From NCBI GenBank assembly GCA_021816565.1, contig JAKAXN010000161.1, positions 1-8,741 on the forward strand: a DNA stretch of 8,741 nucleotides. Reading direction: 5' to 3'. This stretch comes from Actinomycetes bacterium. Lineage in GTDB: Bacteria > Actinomycetota > Acidimicrobiia > Acidimicrobiales > Palsa-688. The notes below the pieces were generated by a model. The model was given only the letters and a program-made list of their open reading frames with translations. It was not told where the DNA came from and did no database searches. This document shows positions 1 through 6,802 of the stretch, piece after piece (the first letter of the stretch is position 1; each line of letters begins with the position of its first letter). Made by a program: the position numbers and the translations under genes.

Positions 1-1512
1 CGTTACTACGCCGCCCACGTGCCGGAACCGGGACGCGGGTTCAGGCCCTACGGGACGGTGGTGGTCGCCTCCCCCTGGAACTTCCCCCTGTCCATACCGG
101 CCGGCGGGGTGCTGGCCGCCCTGGCCGCCGGCAACACGGTGATCCTGAAGCCTGCCCCCGAAGCCGTCGCCGTGGCCGCCGAGCTGGCCCGGGCCCTGTG
201 GGCCGGAGGGGTGCCGGCCGGGGCCCTGCATTTCGTGCCGTGTGCCGACGGGGAGGCCAGCCGCCTGCTGATCACCTCGCCCGACGTGGACGCTGTCATC
301 CTCACCGGCTCGTGGGAGACGGCCCGCCTGTTCCTGGACTGGCGGCCCGATCTCAACCTGCACGCCGAGACCAGCGGGAAGAACGCCATCGTCGTCACCT
401 CCACCGCCGACCCCGACCAGGCCATAGCCGACCTGGCCCACTCGGCCTTCGGCCACGCCGGTCAGAAGTGCTCGGCCGCCAGCCTGGCCGTGGTCGAGGC
501 CCGGTTGTTCGACGACCGGCGGTTCCTGCGCCGCCTGGCCGACGCCGTCGCCAGCTTGCGCCCCGGGCCGGCAGCCGCCCCGACGACCGCCGTGGGACCG
601 CTCATCCGGCCGCCTGAAGGCCCGCTGGCCGACGCCCTGACCCGGCTGGAGCCGGGGGAGAGGTGGCTGGTGGAACCCCACCGCCTGGACCGGGACGGGT
701 ACCTGTGGAGCCCCGGGGTGAAGACCGGGGTGGAGCCGGGATCCCCGTTCCACCTGACGGAGTGCTTCGGTCCGGTGCTGGGCGTCATGCGCGCCGCCGA
801 CCTGGACTCGGCGCTGACCCTGCAGAACCAGCCGGATTACGGCCTGACCGCCGGGATCCAGGCCCTCGACCCGGTGGAGATCGAGCACTGGAGGGCATCG
901 GTGCAGGCCGGCAACCTGTACGTCAACCGTGGCATCACCGGGGCGGTGGTCGGCCGCCAGCCCTTCGGCGGGTGGAAGCGGTCGGTGGTGGGCCCGGGGG
1001 CCAAGGCCGGTGGCCCCAACTACGTGGCCAGCCTGGGCACGTGGCCGGCTGCCGCCGGGCCGGCGGGCCGCCCGTCGGAGCTCGGGCCCCTCTACCGCCG
1101 GGCCTGGCAGCGCCAGGCCCGGCCGGCCGACCCGTCGGGCCTGCGGGCCGAGGCCAACGTGTTCCGGTACCGGCCGCTCGGCCGGGTCGGCCTCTATGGT
1201 GGCAGCGATGCGGACCGGCAACGGGCGGCGGCCGCCGCCGCCGCGGTAGGGGTGGAGATGGAGATCGTGGAGTCGCCCGGGCGGCTGGCCGGGGGCCGCT
1301 ACGACAAGCTGCGCCTGCCGGGACCGCCCGACGAGGCGGTGCTGCGGGCCGCCCACCGCTCGGGGGTGTGGGTCGACCCCAGCCCCGTCGACGCCGACGC
1401 CGAGCGGGAGGTGCTGCGCTGGGCCCGGGAGCAGGCCGTCAGCGAGAGCCGTCACCGCCACGGGAACGTGACGGGCCGCCGGCCGGGGCTGCTGCCCCCG
1501 CCGCGGTCATGA
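1..1512 (+). CDS. putA: L-glutamate gamma-semialdehyde (P5C) dehydrogenase domain, C-terminal part of a probable bifunctional PutA, 5' truncated
   Basis: Catalyses the NAD-dependent oxidation of glutamate semialdehyde/pyrroline-5-carboxylate to glutamate, the second step of proline breakdown. The frame is open from base 1, so the start lies outside the window; the GTG at 19 is internal. Numbering codons from base 1, the aldehyde dehydrogenase marks appear in order: SPWNFP near 25-30, LKPAPE near 49-54, the LTGSWETA nucleotide-binding turn near 101-108, catalytic base Glu123 in HAETSGKN, nucleophile Cys157 in GQKCSAASL, ECFGPVLGV, and QPFGGWKRSVVGPG followed by KAGGPNYV. About 150 further residues follow this core, ending in a segment with SRHRHGNVTGR. 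Stand-alone P5C dehydrogenases (RocA/PruA) normally end soon after the GGPxY motif, whereas bifunctional PutA proteins carry such an extension. I therefore infer that a proline dehydrogenase domain lies upstream, unseen. The stop overlaps the next gene's ATG (ATGA), suggesting co-translation. Dehydrogenase identity is strong; PutA versus monofunctional is less certain. Confidence 0.88.
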   Translation, partial: RYYAAHVPEPGRGFRPYGTVVVASPWNFPLSIPAGGVLAALAAGNTVILKPAPEAVAVAAELARALWAGGVPAGALHFVPCADGEASRLLITSPDVDAVILTGSWETARLFLDWRPDLNLHAETSGKNAIVVTSTADPDQAIADLAHSAFGHAGQKCSAASLAVVEARLFDDRRFLRRLADAVASLRPGPAAAPTTAVGPLIRPPEGPLADALTRLEPGERWLVEPHRLDRDGYLWSPGVKTGVEPGSPFHLTECFGPVLGVMRAADLDSALTLQNQPDYGLTAGIQALDPVEIEHWRASVQAGNLYVNRGITGAVVGRQPFGGWKRSVVGPGAKAGGPNYVASLGTWPAAAGPAGRPSELGPLYRRAWQRQARPADPSGLRAEANVFRYRPLGRVGLYGGSDADRQRAAAAAAAVGVEMEIVESPGRLAGGRYDKLRLPGPPDEAVLRAAHRSGVWVDPSPVDADAEREVLRWAREQAVSESRHRHGNVTGRRPGLLPPPRS

Positions 1513-2054
1513 TCGACCTGCTGCAACTGGTGCGGGCCGCGGTGGCCGCCCGGGTGCCGGTGGACGGCCGGGAGGCCCGGTCCCGGCACCGGATGCTGGT
1601 GGCCCTGGGCCGCCTGGAGCGGCCCTTCGACCGCCACGCCGACCCGACCCACGTCACCGGTTCGGCCGTCGTGGTCGGCCCGTCAGGGGTGCTGCTGCAC
1701 CTCCACAAACGGTTGGGGATGTGGCTCCAGCCGGGCGGCCACCTCGAGCCGGGGGAGACCCCCTGGGCGGGGGCCCGCCGGGAGGCCGAGGAGGAGACCG
1801 GCCTGCGCTTCGAGCCGTGGGCGGCGGTACCGCCGCTGGTCCACCTCGACGTGCACCCGGGCGGGGCCGGCCACATCCACCTGGACCTGCGCTACCTGCT
1901 GGTGGTGAGCGGCGACGACGACCCCCGGCCCCCGGAGGGGGAGAGCCAGCAGGTGCGGTGGTACCCGCTGGAGCAGGCCGTCGGGTTGGCCGACCCGGGC
2001 CTGGCCGGATTTCTGGAAAAGGAGCTGCCGGTTCTCCTAGAAAGACAGCCCTGA
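1509..2054 (+). CDS. Nudix hydrolase
   Basis: Encodes 181 residues. A complete Nudix box at residues 77-99 fits G-x5-E-x7-R-E-U-x-E-E-x-G-U, running from GHLEPGE to REAEEETGL, with the metal-binding glutamates present. Nudix enzymes cleave nucleoside diphosphates linked to another group (NDP-X), using Mg2+ or Mn2+. The substrate cannot be read from this sequence; ADP-ribose, NAD(H)-like compounds and oxidised nucleotides are all possible. The fold begins around residue 48 (HVTGSAVVV) after an N-terminal helical segment rich in Arg. The ATG at 1509 overlaps the dehydrogenase stop as ATGA, no Shine-Dalgarno precedes it, and translation is probably coupled to the upstream gene. The same frame stays open far upstream, but that stretch is a shadow of the dehydrogenase gene. 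The esterase gene follows after 17 bases. Confidence 0.9.
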   Translation: MIDLLQLVRAAVAARVPVDGREARSRHRMLVALGRLERPFDRHADPTHVTGSAVVVGPSGVLLHLHKRLGMWLQPGGHLEPGETPWAGARREAEEETGLRFEPWAAVPPLVHLDVHPGGAGHIHLDLRYLLVVSGDDDPRPPEGESQQVRWYPLEQAVGLADPGLAGFLEKELPVLLERQP

Positions 2055-2056
2055 CC

Positions 2057-2064
2057 AGAGGGGG
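2057..2064 (+). promoter_or_regulatory. Shine-Dalgarno of the beta-lactamase-fold esterase gene
   Basis: AGAGGGGG lies about 8 bases before the ATG at 2072. It supports that ATG over the long upstream extension of the frame, which runs through the Nudix gene and encodes a Pro/Gly/Arg-rich nonsense protein. Confidence 0.6.
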
Positions 2065-2071
2065 AATTCAG

Positions 2072-3214
2072 ATGACAGTAGAAGTGCACGGCACCTGCGA
2101 CGAGCGGTTCGACGGAGTGCGGGAGGTGCTGGCCGCCAACCTGGAGCGCGGCGACGACGTCGGCGCCTCGGTGGCGGTGACCGTCGAGGGCGAGCTGGTC
2201 GTCGACATCTGGGGCGGCTGGGCCGACGAGGCCGGCGGCGTGGAGTGGGGACCCGACACCATCACCAACGTGTGGTCCACCACCAAGACCATGACCGCCC
2301 TGTGCGCGCTCATGGTCGCCGACTCCGGCGAGCTGGACCTCGACGCCCCGGTGGCGCGCTACTGGCCGGAGTTCGCCGCCGGTGGCAAGGGGGACAGGGT
2401 GCTGGTCCGCCACCTCCTCGGCCACACCGCCGGGCTGGCGGGATGGGCCGAGCCGGTCACCATCGAGGACCTCTACGACTGGGACAAGTGCACCGCCCTC
2501 CTGGCCGCCCAGGAGCCGTGGTGGGAGCCCGGATCGGCCTCCGGCTACCACGCCATCACCCAGGGGTACCTGGTGGGCGAGGTGATCCGCCGGATCACCG
2601 GCCAGACGGTCGGGACCTTCTTCCGGACCGAGGTGGCCGAGCCGCTCGGGGCGGACTTCCACATCGGGCTGCAGCCGTCCGAGTTCGGCCGGGTCTCCAA
2701 CGTGATCCCCCCGCCGCCCATCTCGCTGCCGGAGGGGGCGGAGGTGCCGGAGATGGCCCTGCGCACCCTGATGAACCCGCCCCTCGATGTCAGCGCGGTG
2801 TGGAGCGGGGAGTGGCGCCGGGCGGAGATCCCGGCCGCCGGCGGCCACGGCAACGCCCGGTCGGTCGCCACCGTGCAGGCGATCATGGCCAACGGCGGCA
2901 CCGTCGGGGGCCGGCGGTTCCTGTCAGAGGCAGGGGTGGAGCGGGTGCTCGAGGTCCAGGCGGACGGCACCGACATGGTGCTCGGCGTGCCGCTGCGCTT
3001 CGGGATGGGCTACGGGCTCCCCTCCGACCTGATGCCCATCAACGAGACCGGCCGGGCCTGCTACTGGGGGGGCTACGGCGGGTCGGTGATCGTGGTGGAC
3101 ATGGAGCGGCGGGCCACCTTCGCGTACATGATGAACCGCATGGAGGAGGGGCTGGTCGGGGACAACCGGGGGCTGTCCCTGGCCGTCGCGGTGGCCGCCG
3201 CCCTGGCCGGCTAG
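2072..3214 (+). CDS. Serine beta-lactamase-fold hydrolase/esterase (class C, EstB-like)
   Basis: Encodes 380 residues with no signal peptide, so probably cytoplasmic. The SxxK motif is at Ser69-Thr-Thr-Lys72 in NVWSTTKTM. The second motif is Tyr159-His-Ala161 within SGYHAITQGYLVGEVIRRITG. A glycine-rich segment GGHGNARS occupies 257-264, and WGGYGGS at 332-338 sits where the KTG/HGG motif is expected. Family members (Pfam Beta-lactamase, PF00144) include class C beta-lactamases, D-amino-acid peptidases and carboxylesterases such as EstB. The cytoplasmic location, the YHA replacing Y-x-N and the WGG in place of KTG argue for an esterase or lactone/amide hydrolase rather than antibiotic resistance; this is inference and the substrate is unknown. 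It is the last gene of the plus-strand run and converges on the nitroreductase gene. Confidence 0.88.
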   Translation: MTVEVHGTCDERFDGVREVLAANLERGDDVGASVAVTVEGELVVDIWGGWADEAGGVEWGPDTITNVWSTTKTMTALCALMVADSGELDLDAPVARYWPEFAAGGKGDRVLVRHLLGHTAGLAGWAEPVTIEDLYDWDKCTALLAAQEPWWEPGSASGYHAITQGYLVGEVIRRITGQTVGTFFRTEVAEPLGADFHIGLQPSEFGRVSNVIPPPPISLPEGAEVPEMALRTLMNPPLDVSAVWSGEWRRAEIPAAGGHGNARSVATVQAIMANGGTVGGRRFLSEAGVERVLEVQADGTDMVLGVPLRFGMGYGLPSDLMPINETGRACYWGGYGGSVIVVDMERRATFAYMMNRMEEGLVGDNRGLSLAVAVAAALAG

Positions 3215-3222
3215 ACCGTACC

Positions 3223-3235
3223 GGCCGGCCCGGCC
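3223..3235. terminator. Possible bidirectional terminator hairpin between convergent genes
   Basis: The 22 bases between two convergent stop codons contain GGCCG-GCC-CGGCC, a 5-bp all-GC stem with a 3-base loop. No T tract follows on either strand. High-GC actinobacterial terminators often lack one, but short GC inverted repeats also arise by chance in this composition, so the call is weak. Confidence 0.22.
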
Positions 3236-3236
3236 C

Positions 3237-3941
3237 TCAGATGACGACCGTCGGGCGGCCCAGCGCCGGCCCGTCGAAGCGGTCGAAGGTGGCGAACTGC
3301 TCCGGCGGGGTGCGGCGGAGGCGGGTCGGGCGCGGCCCGGCGGGGTAGCCGAGAGCCAGGGTCCCGGCCAGGGCCCACCCGCCGGGCACGCCGAGCAGCT
3401 CCAGCACGTCGGCCTCCTGGCGTACCAGCATGGTGGTGATGACGCCGCCCAGGCCCATCTCGTGGGCCGCCAGGAGGATGCTCCACGCGAAGGGGTAGAT
3501 CGAGGCGCCCCCCACCATGGTGTAGCGGTCGGCGTCGCGGTCCACCGCCGCCAGCCCCCGCAGGTCGGCGATCAGGGCCAGCAGGACCGGCACCTGGTCC
3601 AGGTGCTCGGCCATGCCCCCGGCTTCGCCGGGACCGGGCTTCATCTCCGCGGCCCGGGCCATGGCCTCGGCCTCCCTGGACCGGTCGGTGACCGGGGCCC
3701 ACGGGGTGAGACCGGCGGCCCGGGCCGCCAGGTACTCGTACCACCCGACCAGGTACAGGTCCCGGAGCCGGCGGCGGGTCTCCTGGTCCTTCACCACGAT
3801 CACCCGCCACGCCTGGCGGTTGCCCCCGCTCGGGGCGAAGCGGGCCGTCTCGAGGATGCGGTACACCATCTCGTCGGGCACCGGGGCCGGGGAGAAGTCC
3901 CGCACCGCGCCGGTGGTGGTCAGGGCCTGGCGGAGATCCAT
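3237..3941 (-). CDS. Nitroreductase family protein (FMN-dependent oxidoreductase)
   Basis: Encodes 234 residues from the ATG at 3941. The N-terminus (MDLRQALTTTGAVRDF) is the usual nitroreductase opening, with the FMN-phosphate-contacting Arg14. It is followed by the helix-strand FAPSGGNRQAWRVIVV at 35-50, the typical flavin-binding SGGNxQ segment. The C-terminal half has YPFAWSILLAAHEMGLGG (about 149-166), the second conserved region, and LALGYP near 195-200. Such enzymes are usually dimeric and use NAD(P)H to reduce nitro groups, quinones or enones; some act in cofactor or natural-product metabolism. The specific substrate cannot be told. A GTG three codons upstream (3950) is an alternative start, but the purine run AGGGTGG overlaps it and is better placed for the ATG. 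It is the last gene of the minus-strand run, 52 bases after tesB. Confidence 0.88.
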   Translation of the reverse strand: MDLRQALTTTGAVRDFSPAPVPDEMVYRILETARFAPSGGNRQAWRVIVVKDQETRRRLRDLYLVGWYEYLAARAAGLTPWAPVTDRSREAEAMARAAEMKPGPGEAGGMAEHLDQVPVLLALIADLRGLAAVDRDADRYTMVGGASIYPFAWSILLAAHEMGLGGVITTMLVRQEADVLELLGVPGGWALAGTLALGYPAGPRPTRLRRTPPEQFATFDRFDGPALGRPTVVI

Positions 3942-3993
3942 GGCCGCCACCCTAGGGTCGGCGCCCGCCCGGCCGTCCTCCCGCCGGGAACGC

Positions 3994-4770
3994 TCAGCCG
4001 TCCGCCGGGCGCAGCAGCACCTCCTGGGCCACGGTCGCCAGGTGGCTGCCGTCCGGGGAGAACACCTGGCCTTTGGCCAGGCCCCGCGGGGTGCCCAGCC
4101 CCTCGCACCGGAAGTCGTGCAGCTGCCACTGGTCCCCGGCCACCGGGTGGTGGAACCAGATGGCGTGATCCAGGCTGATCCCGTTCCAGTGCCGGCCGGT
4201 CACCCCGTCGGCGGCCTGCTGCTCGGAGCGGACGCAGTCCGTGGCCAGGTCGTCGGACATGAACGCCAGGGCGGCCGCCGCCACCACCGGGTCCCCGGGT
4301 GGGACTCCCGGGACCCGCAGCCAGGCCGTGGACCGCCCGCCGGCGTCGATCAGGTGCCGCCGGTCGAGCATCGGGCCCCACGCGTCGTTGCGCAACCCCT
4401 CCGGCGGGTCCACCTGCGGGAAGGGGGACGGCTGGATGTAGCGGTCGGCGGGGGTGGAGGAGAACGACGCCGACATGTGGAAGATGGCCCCCCGGGACTG
4501 GCGGGCCACCACCGCCCGGGTGACGAAGTTGCGGCCGTTGCGCAGCCGGTCCACGTCGAAGCGGATGGGCTCGGCGGCGTCACCGCGGCGTATGAAGTAG
4601 GCGTGGAGGGAGTGGATCCGGAACTGCGGCTCGACGGTGGCGGCCGCCGCCACGATGGACTGGGCCACGATCTGCCCGCCGTACAGGCCCCCCCACGGGT
4701 AGCTGGGGCCCCGGCCGATCCAGGAGTCCGGCCCCCGCTCCTCCAGGCGCATCATCTCGGGGAAGTCCAT
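3994..4770 (-). CDS. tesB: Acyl-CoA thioesterase II (TesB-like, double hotdog)
   Basis: Encodes 258 residues that would hydrolyse acyl-CoA to free acid and CoA in the cytoplasm. The first hotdog half spans roughly 10-110, with GGLYGGQIVAQS at 27-38 and HSLHAYFIRRGD at 53-64. Its strand GRNFVTRAVVARQSRGAIFH at 79-98 matches the usual TesB pattern. The second half carries ISLDHAIWFHHP at 198-209, containing the catalytic-type Asp201, and SHLATVAQEVLLR at 242-254 with Gln249 matching the TesB active-site Gln. The third, hydroxyl-bearing residue of the E. coli triad could not be aligned confidently. The length is close to that of TesB proteins. The ATG at 4770 has no clear Shine-Dalgarno and lies 26 bases after the dus stop. 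The chain-length preference is unknown. Confidence 0.92.
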   Translation of the reverse strand: MDFPEMMRLEERGPDSWIGRGPSYPWGGLYGGQIVAQSIVAAAATVEPQFRIHSLHAYFIRRGDAAEPIRFDVDRLRNGRNFVTRAVVARQSRGAIFHMSASFSSTPADRYIQPSPFPQVDPPEGLRNDAWGPMLDRRHLIDAGGRSTAWLRVPGVPPGDPVVAAAALAFMSDDLATDCVRSEQQAADGVTGRHWNGISLDHAIWFHHPVAGDQWQLHDFRCEGLGTPRGLAKGQVFSPDGSHLATVAQEVLLRPADG

Positions 4771-4796
4771 CCCGACAGTCTGTTGCGCCGGGGTTT

Positions 4797-5930
4797 TCAG
4801 CCGCCAGATACGACCACGTCGGCGCCGGCGGGCGGTGACGGGTCGTCCCGGGTCTCGAGCCACCGGTGGGGGAGGGCGACGGGCCGGGGGCCGTCGGTGT
4901 GGCCGCGGGGGAGCCGGGCCGCTTCCGCGGTCCGGGTGAGCCCCGGCTCCAACGCCCCCAGCCGGTCCTCCAACTCGCCCAGGCTGGAGACCTGGTTGAG
5001 GCTGTGGCGCAGCGCCGGACCGACCGGGAAGCCGGTCAGGTACCACCCGGTGTGCTTGCGGAAGTCCCGGATCCCGCCGTGCTCGCCCAGGTAGTCGGCC
5101 AGCAGGCGGGCGTGGCGCAGCATCACCGCCGCGACCTGGCCCAGGTCCGGGTGCCACGGGGCCGGTCGCGCCGCGGGGTCCCGGTAGGTCGCCTCCAGGT
5201 CGGCGAAGAGCCAGGGCCGGCCCAGGCAGCCCCGGCCCACGACCACCCCGTCGCAGCCGGTCCGGCGCTGCATCTCGAGGGCGTCGGCCGCCTCCCAGAC
5301 GTCGCCGTTGCCGAGCACCGGGATGGTGGTGACGGCCTCCTTCAGGCGGGCGATGGCGTCCCAGCGGGCCGACCCGGAGTAGCGCTGCTCGGCGGTGCGG
5401 GCGTGGAGCGCCACCGCCGCGGCCCCCTCCTCCTCGGCGATGCGACCGGCTTCGACGGCCGTCTCGGTGGAGTCGTCGAGCCCCATGCGCATCTTCACCG
5501 TCACCGGCACCCCGCCCTCCCGGTCGGCGGCGCGCACCGCCGCGCCCACCACCCGCCGGTACAGCACCGGGTGGGCGGGCAGCGCGGCCCCGCCGCCCTT
5601 GCGGGTCACCTTCGGTGCCGGGCACCCGAAGTTCATGTCGATGTGGTCGACGCCGACCTCCGACACCAGTATCCGCGCCGCGGCGTCCATGACCGCCGGG
5701 TCCACGCCGTAGAGCTGGATGCTGTGGGGGCGTTCCCCGGGTCCGGGTTGCACCATGCGCATGGTCTTCGGGTTGCGCTCCACCAGGGCCCGGGCCGTGA
5801 TCATCTCGCTCACGAAGATGGCCGGACCGAACTCCCGGCACAGCTGGCGGAACGGCGGGTTGGTGACCCCGGCCATGGGCGCCAGCACCACCGGGGGGTC
5901 CACGGTGATGGCGCCGAGCTTCAGCTCCAC
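4797..5930 (-). CDS. dusB: tRNA-dihydrouridine synthase (Dus family, DusB-like)
   Basis: Encodes 377 residues. This FMN enzyme reduces uridines in the D-loop of tRNA to dihydrouridine, using NADPH. The TIM-barrel signature is complete: VVLAPMAGVTNPPFR at 14-28, IQLYGVDP at 71-78, HIDMNFGCPAPKVTRKGGGAA at 96-116 with catalytic Cys103, VTVKMRMG at 143-150 with FMN-contacting Lys146, ALHARTAEQRYSG at 174-186, PVLGNGDV at 204-211 and VGRGCLGRPW at 231-240. The C-terminal helical domain that contacts tRNA follows from about 255 (GGIRDFRKHTGWYLTGFP). The extreme C-terminus after about 335 is Pro/Arg-rich and looks variable. The GTG at 5930 was chosen because it gives the usual short N-terminus before the first barrel strand. 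It overlaps the maf stop by 10 bases and has no Shine-Dalgarno, implying translational coupling. Assignment to the DusB branch is by overall resemblance. Confidence 0.94.
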   Translation of the reverse strand: MELKLGAITVDPPVVLAPMAGVTNPPFRQLCREFGPAIFVSEMITARALVERNPKTMRMVQPGPGERPHSIQLYGVDPAVMDAAARILVSEVGVDHIDMNFGCPAPKVTRKGGGAALPAHPVLYRRVVGAAVRAADREGGVPVTVKMRMGLDDSTETAVEAGRIAEEEGAAAVALHARTAEQRYSGSARWDAIARLKEAVTTIPVLGNGDVWEAADALEMQRRTGCDGVVVGRGCLGRPWLFADLEATYRDPAARPAPWHPDLGQVAAVMLRHARLLADYLGEHGGIRDFRKHTGWYLTGFPVGPALRHSLNQVSSLGELEDRLGALEPGLTRTAEAARLPRGHTDGPRPVALPHRWLETRDDPSPPAGADVVVSGG

Positions 5931-6520
5931 AGGTCCAGGAGGTCGGTGCCGAGCCGGTCGAGCAGCCGGCGCAGCACCGGCAGGGAGATGCCGGTGATGG
6001 TGCCGTAGTTGCCCTCTATGGAGTCGATCCACGGGGCCGAGCGGCCCTCCAGGGTGAACGGCCCGGCCACCTGCAACGACTCCGGGGTGGACGCGTAGGC
6101 CGCGATCTCGGCGTCGCTCGGCCGGCCGAAGTGGACCACCGCGGTGTCGGTCTCCACCGCGTCGGCCCCGCTGGCCGTGTCGAGCACGAAGTGTCCGGTG
6201 TGGAGCAGCCCGCGGCCTCCCCGCAGGCGCTTCCAGCGGCTCACGACCTCCTCGCCCGAGGAGGCCTTGCCCCACGCCTCGCCCTCGAACTCGAGCATCG
6301 AGTCGCACGCCACCACCAGGGGCCCTCCGGCCGCGCTGACCTGGGCGGCCACCGCCCGGCCCTTGCGGACGGCCAGTTCGGCCACTGCCTGGGCCGGCGG
6401 GAGGTGGTCCACGCCGTCCTCGGGGACGTGGCTGACGACCACCTCCGGGGCCAGGCCGGCGGACTCCAGCAGGAACCTCCGGGCCGGCGAGGCCGACGCC
6501 AGGACCAGCCGGCGGGTCAT
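5921..6520 (-). CDS. maf: Maf-like nucleoside triphosphate pyrophosphatase
   Basis: Encodes 199 residues, the usual Maf length. Maf proteins hydrolyse non-canonical or selected canonical NTPs to NMP plus pyrophosphate, and some have been linked to cell-division arrest. The N-terminal LVLASASPARRFLLESAG (5-22) is the family signature. VACDSMLEFEGEAWGK at 70-85 carries the conserved Asp73, here CDS in place of the more familiar ADT. LHTGHFVL at 106-113 and the segment AGPFTLEG at 152-159 through GNYGTITGISLP at 170-181 complete the pattern. The latter reads closer to the YceF-type pattern than to the KxGxYxIQG of YhdE-type enzymes, so 7-methyl-GTP-like substrates are possible (inference). A GGGGGGA ribosome site (6527-6533) precedes the ATG by 6 bases. 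Its 3' end overlaps the dus start. Confidence 0.92.
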   Translation of the reverse strand: MTRRLVLASASPARRFLLESAGLAPEVVVSHVPEDGVDHLPPAQAVAELAVRKGRAVAAQVSAAGGPLVVACDSMLEFEGEAWGKASSGEEVVSRWKRLRGGRGLLHTGHFVLDTASGADAVETDTAVVHFGRPSDAEIAAYASTPESLQVAGPFTLEGRSAPWIDSIEGNYGTITGISLPVLRRLLDRLGTDLLDLWS

Positions 6521-6545
6521 ATCCGGTCCCCCCGGCGCGGGCCGC

Positions 6546-6767
6546 TCAATCTTTGGTGGCCACGTGGTTGGGGACCACGTGCATGGCCGGCTCGAACCTG
6601 GTCGACTCCACCTCCGGGGCCCCGGACCCGCCGGCCGGTCCGTACGCTGCGGTCAGCTGGTCCCGGCAGGCCCGGCACGGGCCCCAGAACCGCTCGCTCA
6701 CGGTGGTGGCGCAGCGGGGGCAGTCGAAGGGCTCCAGCAGTTGGTCGGCGGGTGGTGTGGAGGTCAT
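6546..6767 (-). CDS. Small double-CxxC (zinc-ribbon-like) protein of unknown function
   Basis: Encodes 73 residues. Two CxxC pairs (Cys16-Pro-Arg-Cys19 and Cys31-Arg-Ala-Cys34), spaced by 11 residues, form a probable zinc ribbon or knuckle with FWGP before the second pair. The linker at 43-52 is Gly/Pro-rich. The C-terminus ends in PAMHVVPNHVATKD (60-73), which looks like a constrained short motif rather than a random tail. No signal peptide or membrane segment is present. An ideal GGAGG site lies 7 bases before the ATG, which supports real translation despite the small size. It begins 35 bases after the Rpf-like gene and ends 25 bases before maf, so it probably belongs to the same transcript. 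I do not recognise a characterised function; nucleic-acid binding or a structural role would only be guesses. Confidence 0.8.
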   Translation of the reverse strand: MTSTPPADQLLEPFDCPRCATTVSERFWGPCRACRDQLTAAYGPAGGSGAPEVESTRFEPAMHVVPNHVATKD

Positions 6768-6770
6768 GAC

Positions 6771-6779
6771 CGGTCCTCC
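6771..6779 (-). promoter_or_regulatory. Shine-Dalgarno of the small CxxC gene
   Basis: On the minus strand TGGAGGACC is followed by a few bases and the ATG at 6767, leaving 7 bases between GGAGG and the ATG. It is one of the strongest ribosome binding sites in the window and settles the start of this short gene. Confidence 0.6.
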
Positions 6780-6802
6780 AGGCTACCCGCCGGGACGGGC
6801 GC

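Noticed and set aside
1892..2848. Minus-strand open frame (318 codons) opposite the esterase
   Set aside because: It is antisense to a gene with intact SxxK and other motifs; the translation has shadow composition and no domain.
2072..3214. Antibiotic-resistance beta-lactamase
   Set aside because: There is no signal peptide, the YxN and KTG motifs are not classical, and the context is metabolic; an esterase-like hydrolase fits better.
2245..3348. Plus-strand open frame of 367 codons overlapping the esterase in another frame
   Set aside because: Arg/Gly/Pro-rich shadow that also crosses the convergent gap into the nitroreductase gene.
3613..5094. Long plus-strand open frame (493 codons) opposite tesB and dus
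   Set aside because: It is antisense to two genes with complete family motifs, and its translation is Arg/Gly/Pro-rich low-complexity with no recognisable domain, as expected for a high-GC shadow frame.
5931..6308. N-terminal extension of the dus frame into maf
   Set aside because: The extension is out of frame with maf and Arg/Gly-rich; Dus proteins begin just before the first barrel strand, matching the GTG at 5930.
6768..6802. Terminator between the Rpf-like gene and the small CxxC gene
   Set aside because: Only a 4-bp CCCG/CGGG pairing with a 6-base loop is visible and no T tract follows. It is too weak to call and the gap is only 35 bases.
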